DNA of 64,000 nt from Mesostigma viride (taxonomy: Eukaryota; Streptophyta; Mesostigmatophyceae; Mesostigmatales; Mesostigmataceae): contig RPFO01000154.1 of NCBI GenBank assembly GCA_009746045.1, positions 5,102,146 to 5,166,145 of the forward strand, read 5' to 3'. Below the pieces are notes generated by a model. That model did not search any database. It was not told where the DNA came from and worked only from the letters and a program-made list of their open reading frames with translations. Shown here in pieces: positions 13,015 through 22,797 of the stretch (positions are counted from its first letter, which is position 1; every line of letters starts with the position of its first letter). A program made the position numbers and the translations under genes.

Positions 13015-15042
13015 GTCACGGACGCGAGCTATGTCATCCGGGCGCCCACTATGCACAAGACCGGTGACGTGCGCAAGGAATTTGTTTTCTACGCATTTTC
13101 GACAAAGGCTAGTGACCGGGGGGGGACACTAGCACTTGCAGCATAGGGGCAGGGGCAGGCGCGCCGGGCCAGGCACAGTCGGGCATGCAGCATAAGAGCG
13201 GACGAAAGTGTACGTGCGCGCGCGCCGGGCCAGGCACAGCTGGGCGCGCAGCACTGACTTGAGTGGACGGCAGCACAAGGGCGCAGCGTCGAGAGGATCA
13301 TACGCGAGTTAGTGGACAGCTGAAGCTGAAGCTGGAGATGGAGATGGAGCTGGAGCTGGACTGCTGGACTTCAACAGCGCCGAGGCTATTGACAGGCCAG
13401 GTGTCTTTGTGGTGTAGAATGGCGGGTCAACGTTATGAGGACTGGACAGAAAATGGAAAAGGACAATTTGCGGTGCGGAGCCAGATCGCTGGAATGAATG
13501 CGAAATCGCTGGCAGCCCTACAAAGGGATTTCTTCTATAGAAAGGAAAGGTTAGAAGCAATGTTTGCTGGGCCACTCACACGCAAGGTGTGAGCATGCAG
13601 ATTGTTTGAAGGATATTATGCTTCGACCTTGGTGGTCGTGACTCAATGCCGGACATTCCCAGGGACAGAAATGCCGGAGCCTCTAGGAGATGAGATCGGC
13701 AACAGGGTAGCAATCTAGATTTGTCGGGATGCCTTCCTGCTTTTGTTGGCATGTGTGGTAGAAAGCCAGGACGGCAACTGGAATGCGGTTTCTGTTTGCA
13801 TGGTTCAGGCAGCAAGATAGTTTTGGCATTCCTGGCTGGACTGACAAGTGTGGCGTGTGTCATGCGTGTGGCCGCATGACGAATGAATTGGTTCATAGTC
13901 GAAGAGGACTCTCACGTAGCGTGTAGTCTCTTCGAGTCTCTCGTTAGTGGCCTTCGTGTTTCTCCCTTTCCTTGGGAGCAATTCGGCCGGTAGCATGTCA
14001 TGGAGCGCTGCCTAACTGCGGGCTCGTGAGCATGGAGTGCATCAATATTGAGACTATCTGTCACGGACGCGAGCTATGTCATCCGGGCGCCCACTATGCA
14101 CAATACCGGTGACGTGCGCAAGGAATTTGTTTTCTGCGCATTTTCGACAAAGGCTAGTGACCGGGGGGGGGACACTAGCACTTGCAGCATAAGAGCGGAC
14201 GAAAGTGCACGTGCGCGCGCGCCGGGCCAGGCACAGCTGGGCGCGCAGCACTGACGTACTTGAGTGGACGGCAGCACAAGGGCGCAGCGTCGAGAGGATC
14301 ATACGCGAGTTAGTGGACAGCTGGAGCTGGAGATGGAGATGGAGCTGGACTGCTGGACTTCAACAGCGCCGAGGCTATTGATGACAGGCCAGGTGTCTTT
14401 GTGGTGTAGAATAGCGGGTCAACGTTATGAGGACTGGACAGAAAATGGAAAAGGACAATTTGCGGTGCGGAGCCAGATCGCTGGAATGAATGCGAAATCG
14501 CTGGCAGCCCTACAAAGGGATTTCTTCTAGAAAGGAAAGATTAGAAGCAATGTTTGCTGGGCCACTTACACGCAAGGTGTGAGCGTGCAGATTGTTTGAA
14601 GGATATTATGCTTCGACCTTGGTGGTCGTGACTCAATGCCGGACATTCCCAGGGACAGAAATGCCGGAGCCTCTAGGAGATGAGATCGGCAACAGGGTAG
14701 CAATTTAGATTTGTCGGGATGCCTTCCTGCTTTTGTTGGCATGTGTGGTAGAAAGCCAGGACGGCAACTGGAATGCGGTTTCTATTTGCATGGTTCAGGC
14801 AGCAAGATAGTTTTGGCATTCCTGGCTGGACTGACAAGTGTGGCGTGTGTCATGCGTGTGGCATGACGAATGGTTTGGTTCATAGTCGAAGAGGACTCTC
14901 ACGTAGCGTGTAGTCTCTTCGAGTCTCTCGTTAGTGGCCTTCGTGTTTCTCCCTTTCCTTGGGAGCAAGGCCGGTAGCATGTCATGGAGCGCTGCCTAAC
15001 TGCGGGCTCGTGAGCATGGAGTGCATCGATATTGAGACTATC
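13015..15042 (+). repeat. Two tandem ~1-kb direct repeats, probable 5' terminal repeats of a retroelement
   Basis: Copy 1 (13015-14059) and copy 2 (14060-15042) are highly similar. Both begin TGTCACGGACGCGAGCTATG-like sequence and end near ATTGAGACTATC. Copy 2 has small deletions, for example in the GGAGCTGGA-rich block and near 14860. Both contain CGCGCGCGCCGGGCCAGGCA and a short purine-rich AGCTGGAGATGGAG stretch. The pair lies directly upstream of a TATA box and a Gag-like ORF, which suggests tandem LTRs, or the tandem pseudo-LTR arrangement known from some retroelements. The element type is not resolved. Confidence 0.75.
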
Positions 15043-15431
15043 AACGTGTTGTAATTGTATTAACTTTCTCAATAAATTCCGCATGTGCGGCTTCATCATC
15101 AGACTGTGCAAAGTGTGTGTTGTGAAAGCATTATTCTATAGCAGGGGAGGCAATAAGGTGGTCATCAGGCACGAGGGACAGTTCCTTGTCCTCGGCTGAG
15201 AGCCCTCCTTTCTTTACTCGAAGAGACTACCCGGTAGTCTGCTTCCTTCTGTTCGAAGCCAAGACGTTGGCTTTAGTGTTTATCAACCATCAGCAGTACA
15301 GGGAACGGCCTGGCTGACAGTTTGTAAAGGAAGTGTCTTGAGACAGATTTTAAGAAAATAGAACTAGCCAGAATTTGCTGGCTCTTGTCTTTTTCTGGCA
15401 GGCTAGTCGAGTCGTTATCCTTGACGCCTGT

Positions 15432-15438
15432 TATAAAG
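15432..15438 (+). promoter_or_regulatory. TATA box upstream of the Gag-like ORF
   Basis: TATAAAG lies about 104 bp upstream of the chosen ATG at 15542 and downstream of the tandem repeats. The spacing leaves room for a start site and a short leader. Confidence 0.5.
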
Positions 15439-15541
15439 CCTTTGGTTGTTGCTTCTTCTCAGCGAAACCTAGGCTTGTTGGTTCTTGTTTTGCCCATCGG
15501 TCAGCTGGTGCATGCCACTGACGCGAGCGCAGACTCGAGCC

Positions 15542-16426
15542 ATGGCGGATGCAAATAGAGCAGATGCCGACACGTCCGCTCCGGGGTCGAATGGCGGGAT
15601 TCCTCCCGCCGTACCCGCAGTGGGTGAGAGTCGCGACCAAGAAGCGCCGCTGAGTATGGTGGCGCTGTTCGCGCAGATGCAAGCGCAGATGCAGCAACAG
15701 TCGCAACAGTTGCAGCAGCAACTGGCGCTGCAGATGCGGGAAGTGACCGACAGATTGGTGGCCGTAGAGGGTCGTCATCTGCAGTCCACACCATGGGACG
15801 GGCAGGCATCGATGCCGGGCCCCAGTGGTGTTGCCGCGGAGCCGAGGGAGCGGGACCAGCCGCCAACCTCAGGTAATGCGGCGGGAAGGGCTTCGATGGA
15901 ACCGGGGGTTTTGGCTGGGTCGCTAACCCAACACGACTTGCTTGGTGAGGCGGATGGTCAGCCACGGGGCGAGTATACGCTGGCGCCCAGGCGCCTGCCT
16001 TTCGATCAAGCGCGAGACGGATTGCACGAGGAGAACGGGGCAGGGCTGGCGCGCGCGATGGACCCACGCAGGGGTGCACCAGGACGCATGCTGCCAGGCG
16101 GGGTCTCAATTCCGTTTGGGCGAGGCGGTGGGGCGCTGACCGGCGGGTCGACTGCACGGTGGTCAAGTGTGCCAATCGGGCGCATTCCGCCCATGGAGGA
16201 CATCACCACGCCGCTGGCTTTCCGAGTACAGGAGGCAGCACGCCCAAGCACGCTGGCGCAGGGACGCGCAGCTCAGCGACCGCCGGAGGATGCCGATGGG
16301 GTGCAGTACCCGCAAAGGGTGCGCCTCATACCTGAAGGCGCGAAGATGCCCACCCTACCACGGGTGGACATGCGCGAGAAGTTCTCCACAACCGGCAATC
16401 TGGCCACGCTGGCGCAGGCCTACTGA
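15542..16426 (+). CDS. Gag-like protein of an unclassified retroelement
   Basis: I chose the ATG at 15542 (MADANRAD...), which follows a TATA box; an in-frame upstream start exists at 15485. The protein is about 294 residues. Residues ~37-75 form a Met/Gln-rich coiled coil (repeated QMQ/QQ, then LALQMREVTDRLVAVE), followed by a long Pro/Gly/Arg-rich disordered region. This layout is common in Gag proteins but is not a defined domain. No zinc knuckle, protease or RT follows, because after 16426 the sequence changes to an unrelated LINE fragment; the element is therefore truncated. The Gag assignment is inferred from position behind tandem repeats and composition. Confidence 0.5.
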   Translation: MADANRADADTSAPGSNGGIPPAVPAVGESRDQEAPLSMVALFAQMQAQMQQQSQQLQQQLALQMREVTDRLVAVEGRHLQSTPWDGQASMPGPSGVAAEPRERDQPPTSGNAAGRASMEPGVLAGSLTQHDLLGEADGQPRGEYTLAPRRLPFDQARDGLHEENGAGLARAMDPRRGAPGRMLPGGVSIPFGRGGGALTGGSTARWSSVPIGRIPPMEDITTPLAFRVQEAARPSTLAQGRAAQRPPEDADGVQYPQRVRLIPEGAKMPTLPRVDMREKFSTTGNLATLAQAY

Positions 16427-17430
16427 ACGTCAGCTCAGGTATGGCTGCCAGGCCTGGCCGTCCCCCTGAATTCGTTCGCTTTGCACCCGAGCCGGAGCCC
16501 GCGCTGCGAACCCTTATCAACTATCAATGATGACGATCGCGGCCTTGCGGCTCCGCGGCTCTAGCAGTGGGATCTGCCTAACTCCCCTTCCCGCCCCGTT
16601 GCGTTCGCAGCCCTCCTCGGGCTGTCGGAGAGAGAGCAACGAGTCGGCAGTGAGCCAGGTTCGCCACGCCTCGCGCGGCCGCCTCCGAAACCTCCTCAGA
16701 CTGCACGCATTTCTTACGCGTGCAGACGCAGATTCATTCTACCTCAGTGGCCACCCGAGCCAACCGTCGGCGTCGCCTCGACGCGTTGGCGGGCAGAATC
16801 GAAGTGGTGATTGAAAGCATAAGTCCTCAACCAGCCCCCCCTACCCCCCCACCTCCACCCCCACCCCCATCACCGTGATCCCCCTGGTGCGCTCCGATCA
16901 TCGCATCGTCACCGCCCGCATCCGCCTAGCTGCGCTTCCCCTCGCACTTCCGTCAGCACGTGGCACCACCTGATTTGCGAACACTGCAGTTCAGCTTGAG
17001 AAATCTGACGACGCTCTGGAGGACTTCCCTGAAAAACGCGCCCACAAGCGCGTGGCAGAGGAGTTTGTCGACGCCGGCTGGACATACATCCCGGCCAGCC
17101 ATGCCCAGCTGCCTGCTGCCGGCCCGGCATCGGCCCTTCTGGGCACCTCGCGCTGGCAAGCTGCCCGCGGCTGGGGCCCTGCTGCCCCCCCGCCGCCCGC
17201 CCCGCTTCACCAGCCTGCACCGGCTCCCCGCCGTCATCCAGGCCCGGCAAGCCCTGCGCGAAAACCGCGACCCCGCCCGCTACGCCTGCCTCAAAGCCGA
17301 ATACCACTCGGCCATCCGGCAGGCGACCAAGGAGCAGGAGGACCTCCATGTCCGCGAGTACTCTTCGCCCACCTCCAGGACCAGCACGGCAAGTACGCCT
17401 GGACCCGCCTGCGTCACGCCCAACGGCCAG
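16427..17430 (+). pseudogene. LINE fragment, endonuclease C-terminus to linker (5' half)
   Basis: Near 16876-16914 the sequence encodes VIPLVRSDHRIVTARIRL, matching the terminal SDH motif of APE-type endonucleases of non-LTR retrotransposons. About 17040-17430 codes for a Pro/Arg/Ala-rich linker including LPAVIQARQALRENRDPARYACLKAEYHSAIR-type sequence (17219-17330). The frame is broken. It is interrupted by the hAT element at 17431 and resumes at 18757. Before 16840 I recognise nothing definite. Confidence 0.55.
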
Positions 17431-18756
17431 CCAGGTTGGCAAATACGTGCGTATTGTCAAAATAAATACGGCAATACGCGTTTTTTTGGCCCCGACGTAC
17501 TATACGCGTATTTTGTCAGGAATACGTGATTTGGACTTGGAAATTTTTGAGGTTCGAGCTGGGGCAGCGCTTGGCGCCAGGCCAACCGGACCGTGGCGCG
17601 GCGCCTACCTTTACCAAGATTTTCTACTACGAACTAGGCAGCTTTTCGCAAGTCTAGTAATGACTTGGCAGTTGGCAAGCTAGCTGAAGCACTGCTGAAG
17701 CCTGAAATTACACGGAGTGAGTGCCAGCACGATGAAAATGCCAGCTGTGCTAGGAACGTGGTACTTGTAACACAGCCTGTATCATTAATATTGCATGGCG
17801 GTGTGCCATTGGATTTTGTCGCAAAGGGCAATCGCGTTTTTGCAGCCATGCCAGAAAAAGGGCGAGAGCATAATCTTGTAACGAAAAGAACCAGTTGTCT
17901 TGGTGAAGGATGCTCTGGGGGAAACGGTTTCGCAGCTGAAGTTTAGCTGCTCATTTTGCGGCCACAATTTTACCAGTGGCGATGGCAAGCAGATTAGTGC
18001 GACCCGGATGCACGCACATTTAGCGGGCATCGCAGGGCAGGGCATAGATGCTTGCCCTGACGCAAAGAGTGGGGAGAAACGGAGGTCAGAATTCCAGGAG
18101 TTGTTGAGCAAGAAGGCCGGGCTGAAGGCGAGGAAGCAGCAGCACATTAGCTTCAGGACAATGGCGGAGAGCGGCCACGGCCTTGCTTCGGCCGGGGTCG
18201 GCAGGTGCAGGAGATCCTCGCCATGCATGCAGCAGACAATCACGAGGTTTGTGAGCCCCATAAACGAAGAGGAATGCCATCTCCTGGTGGTGAATTTCTT
18301 TGTTGAGAATGCTATTTCCTTTCACGCGGCTCAGAGCCGCTCTTTCAAGGCGATGCTTGCCGGCCTTAGTCAGTACAAAGGGCTGATCACTGCTCCCGGA
18401 CTTGGCATGCACAATAAATCCTTGCAAGGAATGTGCACATGCAGTAATGGGTAAATTATGGTGGCAGGTTGGTAGGGAATAAGTGCAAGGAATGTGCACA
18501 TATTGCATTAAAAATTTATGGCAGGCTCAGGTGGGGAATAAGTGCAAGGAATGGTGCAGATTAAATTATGCCTTCCACCATAATTTACTGATCTCCATGC
18601 ATAACTATGCCCCCTAAGGCCTAAACCCTAAAGGCCCATTCATAACCATGCTGCACACTGCCACGTATTCTGGTGACGTATTCTGCCATGCTCCACGTAT
18701 AATACTCGTATTTTGAGGCCGACGTATTTGACGTACCGACGTATTGGCCAACCTGG
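17431..18756 (+). mobile_element. Defective hAT transposon with perfect ends and 8-bp target duplication
   Basis: The element starts CCAGGTTGGCAAATACGT and ends with ACGTATTGGCCAACCTGG, giving ~18-bp inverted ends. It is flanked by identical ACGGCCAG copies (17423-17430 and 18757-18764), the 8-bp duplication expected of hAT. It sits in the LINE fragment. A GTGCAAGGAATG-based repeat of about 60 bp occurs three times near 18420-18560. The interior encodes only the N-terminal part of a BED-type transposase, so this 1326-bp copy is non-autonomous. Confidence 0.9.
17900..18454 (+). pseudogene. Truncated hAT transposase, BED zinc finger
   Basis: The 184-residue frame has a BED-type finger at residues ~16-50: CSFC, then RMHAHLAG and a downstream Cys (C-x2-C...H-x-H...C), the form usual in plant and algal hAT proteins. 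It continues into an ITRFVSPINEEECHLLVVNFF segment like the start of the hAT catalytic region, then ends. The RNase H-like core and C-terminal dimerisation domain are missing. The frame may be preceded by another exon around 17665-17890 in a different frame. Confidence 0.75.
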
Positions 18757-19253
18757 ACGGCCAGCCGGCGGCGCGCAACCGGCGCCGCAGACGCTCTCTG
18801 CCGGGCTCACCGCAGCAGCAGCTTGACCAGTGGTATTCCTCCCAGTCCCGGCTGCTCGGCGCCCCCCCGCCGCCTCCGCGGCTTGGCCCTCTGGCGGCCG
18901 CGCGCCTGGCGCGCCTTCGGGCGTCCCTGCGCCGCCCATGCCGCCCGCCGCTGAGCAGGACTACACATACCCGGCCCCGACGGAACCCCTGGCCGACCCC
19001 AACGAGCTACCGCCGTTCACCGAGCTCGAGCTGAGCACCACTGCCAAGCAACTCCGCTTCTACGCCGCCGTTGGACCTGACCAGCTCCCCGCCCGGGTGA
19101 TTCAGCTGACGGCGCTCACGGGGTTCCTTCTTGACGTCTGCAACCCGATCCTGCTTGCCGATGCGCCGCCGATTCCTGAGTGGCAGCACAGCTACCGTAT
19201 TATGCTGTATAAAAACAAAGGTTCCCCTGACGACCCCGCCAACTATTCGACCG
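18757..19253 (+). pseudogene. LINE fragment, start of reverse transcriptase (3' half)
   Basis: From about 18950 one frame reads LPPFTELELSTTAKQL, AAVGPDQLPARVI, then IPEWQHSYRIMLYKNKGSPDDPANY. These match the conserved N-terminal RT blocks of non-LTR retrotransposons (GPDxLPA ... IPxxW ... KxKGxxxDPANYRPI). The frame is cut at 19254, exactly where a DIRS-like left end begins, so the fingers and palm motifs are lost. Together with 16427-17430 it is one LINE copy split by the hAT element. Confidence 0.75.
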
Positions 19254-21640
19254 AGGATGGTTGATCTCCCTCGATCTGGATTCCCTGATTTGTCGGGGCG
19301 GAGGGAGCGAAGGAGGCGAGGGACGCCGCTGGGTGACAGCACGTATTAAAATAAATAGAACATTTAATATTTTATAGGCCCTGGTCTTTTATAAGGGGCA
19401 GTAGTCACAATTTATAAGGGCCCTGGAATTTAATAAGGGGCGCCAGTGTGGTGGTATGAGATCTGCCCTCTAAAAGGGTGAAAATCCGTGCAAGTAACTT
19501 GTAAACTAGTTTAGTCCTTGGACGTAGATCCAAGTACTTCAATTGGACTACAGGGTAGTACAGTCTACTTTAATCTACTTCAAACTAGTTCATTCTAGTT
19601 CAAACCTGTGCTGACGTGTTTAGGCGTAGCATTGGACGCTCAGGAGGTGAACGGACCTACTGGGGTGTAGTAGACCAAGACTAAACGTAGTACAATGTCG
19701 AAAGAATTAGTAGGGATGGGTTCTTTGTAGTACAACTGGCCAAGGGTGCTTTTGGCGCCAAAACCAGCTGTACTGGACTTGCATCCGCCACAGTGGGCAA
19801 GTACGCATCCACTTCGCATGGTGTATAAATATTGTATGGGTCACGGCATTATGTTTCGACCCGAATTAGAAGGACTCTACATTTCGCGGCCTAGGACACC
19901 TTTTTTAGCGGGGAATGTGGTTCGGTCACGTAGGGGAAAACGGTGGCAGGTCTCCGAGCGTCATATACTTGGAAATTTCGTTATGTTCGTATCGAGAGTA
20001 GATTTCTGACAATTTTCCTCATTCGGACAGAACCACTGTGAATTTCAGCATCCGTCCAGTACCAAAGCATGGACCTAGCAGGAATTCCTTCAGACATCTC
20101 GGAAGTAGCAATTTTTAGTATCGAGCGCACTTGCGCTAGTGTTCAGTACGAATTTGGCCTCCGTCAGGTCAGCAAGCGGCGTGGGAATAAACTGGACTGA
20201 ACAAAACGGTGGACTGTACTAAGAAATTCCTACGCGAATTTCGTCATCGAAATCGGAGGGAAATTTTCGACCAAGGACTAGAGATTTCATCGAATTTTCG
20301 GAACTGGCCAATTGATGCCAAATGGCGCGATTCTAGATAACATATGTTGCTTTACTGGTATCCGACGGTGCCGAACTTCGAAATTGAATTTATGTCCCCC
20401 GCCGTATTGATGGAACCGCATTCTCGCATCAATTAGTTTTCCGTGGTGGCGAAATGTAGTGGACCTGGACCACCGCCGGCCCAATTCTGAGAAAAAGTGC
20501 TGGCATATAACCAGCCGAGGTGTGCCTGTGCTGGTATTCGTTTTTTTTAGTGGTGACGGCCAGCCATGGTGGCCAGAGTTAACCCATAGCCCGGCTACAA
20601 GTTTTGCGGGCTTCGCCCGCAACATTAGAGCTCGTACTTTTGTGGCCGGTCCCCGGCCAGGGAGCCCCGGCTAGGGATTGCGTGACACCACGTACCGCTG
20701 CCGAGGGCCAGGTGGCGCTAGCCTCGCAAAGGAGCGCGCGCTAGCTTTAGGGTTTCGACCACAAGATTCATGGAGGTTGGCAAAAGGGTGAAGAAAAAAA
20801 CCGAACAAAAATGCAAAACGTTACGTGGTTCGAATTCGTAACTTTTCATTGGGGCATATGACGAAGTGTGCCTTGGCGCCTGAAGTCTACATAACCAAAT
20901 TTTGTTGAAGTTGCACAGTATGTACATTGCTACAAAGGGACGAATTGCGCAACCGCGCAGTGGACGGAGCTCGCGAACTACCTACACTGTACGCAGACAG
21001 CAGAGAAAAATCGCTTTTAGGCGGTGGAGCAGAGGAGAATCCACGTGTGAGCTTCCTGCGCGTTTGTAACGGAATTTCGTTAATGGAAAGTTTGGTCCAA
21101 CAGCCCAAAAGTTTGCGACGGTTATATCTGGAGCTCGCGAACACAGGACATCGCAGAGTTTTCCAGTAGAAGCTATTTGCGCATACGGACCTGTGCCAAA
21201 TGGCTCATCTGGATGTAACGCACGAAAACCATGATAATATGGACCGCCGTGGTTTGACCTTTTCGTGATTGGTCGCAACGAAATTTCGCGTAGCTCATTC
21301 GTCAAGCGGACTGTAAGTCGCGCCGCTTAGTGGCTGGAGCCGAAAGCCGTTCGAAAGAGTGTTAGCTAAATTTGTGCCAAGGCTGCGTTTTACAAGCTTT
21401 AGTATATACCCTGCCAGCCGTTAAGAATGTACTCCAGCACAAGTACATTTTGAGTTTAATTTCCAAGTTTCCTGTTTTTTGCTTGTTTCAAGTTCAGTTT
21501 TGCATAAAAAGTGTCCCCGTAGCCCATGGATCTCATATGGAGGTAGTTGAACTAGTATATGCTACAATATACTAGGTTGTACTATTTTCTACTATAATGT
21601 ACTAAATTGAACTACGTTTGAACTAATTGTAACTGTGACT
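19254..21640 (+). mobile_element. Diverged DIRS-like relative (element H), no coding capacity
   Basis: The left end TGGTTGATCT...GGATTCCCTGATTTG matches the left ends of elements A-F. The homology continues over arrays of GTAGTACAA and ACTAGTTCAA motifs to about 19800 (TACTGGACTTGCATCCG). Similar motifs recur at 21540-21640, which I take as the far end, though no exact boundary is visible. The ~1.7 kb between is AT-rich with no long frame and no domain I recognise. Confidence 0.5.
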
Positions 21641-21965
21641 GACGCCCCTGTAACGTCTCCCAACGCTCAATAACAGGTCTGGCCACCATTGGTGACCTCC
21701 TAGAGCCATTCACAGCTGCATTTCGTGGATCACCGCACCAAAAAAAATTGTTTTACTTAGCCTTATCAACATGGGAATGAGGGCTTTGGTGTGCAAACAT
21801 GCATGTGTGTGCTAAAAATTGGACATTCTGACACTGCGCGAGAGTCTGGTAATACTCAAGCACTTGAGGTGATGATCGAAGTATAGAATGAACCGATGCA
21901 AGCAATCAAGCATTATGCAACACATCAATCCAAAAACGCGTTTTGGTTCCCTGGTAATTATTTCA
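21641..21965. other. Intergenic AT-rich stretch; nothing recognised
   Basis: This lies between the end of element H and the 184-bp repeats. It may contain the end of the two-gene transposon to its right, but I found no inverted repeat partner on the far side (28451-28790). Confidence 0.4.
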
Positions 21966-22700
21966 AGATAGGCTAATAGTCAGTTTGGCCTCAAATTTGG
22001 CACCAAGGTACCTAATCAGATATCTTATGATGCCATGTGGTCAAAAAATTTTTTGGGAGTCGGCACCATGGTAACATGGTGACATTTGCTAGCAAAAAAT
22101 ACCGTATTTTCAGCACTTTCTGGCATGTATGCATATATAATGACATCAAATAAACTCAGTTGGGCCTGGAACTTTGCACATGTTCTAAACACATCCCATG
22201 CAGCATGCCCACAAAGTTTCAGGCTGGTTGGATGACAAATTGGTGACAAATGCTAGCATAAATACCCAAAAAATGCAGTTTTTCATGGTTTTTTAAGGGT
22301 TTTATCACACATATGCATACATAATGACACCAAATGAACTCAGTTGGGCCTGGAACTTTGCACATGTTCTAAACACATCCCATGCAGCATGCCCACAAAG
22401 TTTCAGGCTGGTTGGATGACAACTTGGTGACAAATGCTAGCATAAATACCCAAAAAATGCAGTTTTTCAGTGTTTTCCAAGTATTTCATCATAGGTTTGC
22501 ACATATATAAGACCCAAGTGGACTCAGTTGGAGCTAGAACGTTGCACATATCATCAACACATCTAGTGTAAACTGTCCATAAGAAATGTAGACAGTTGGC
22601 ATGATCAAATGGTGACAGATGCTAGCAAACATAACACAAAAATGCAGTTTTGCCCCATTCTTCAACAAGGGTTTCATGACATAGTAGCATGGAAATCATT
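21966..22700. repeat. Four-copy ~184-bp tandem repeat at the 3' side of the two-gene transposon
   Basis: ACTCAGTTGGGCCTGGAACT starts at about 22152 and 22336, and a diverged form at 22520, a period of 184 bp; a weaker copy precedes them from about 21966. Each unit carries GGTGACAAATGCTAGCA followed by an A/T-rich block. The copies at 22146 and 22330 are nearly identical. The array is directly downstream of the transposase stop and is probably a subterminal region of that element. Confidence 0.8.
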
Positions 22701-22797
22701 TCATTATACATTATGTTTTACAATGCATGAAGCCACGAATGGGGCCACACCCTCATAATACAACCCAGGTCAACCATGCATCAATAATACATCATGT

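Noticed and set aside
21966-22700. CRISPR-like array
   Set aside because: The 184-bp units are contiguous tandem repeats without spacers and lie beside a eukaryotic transposase gene.
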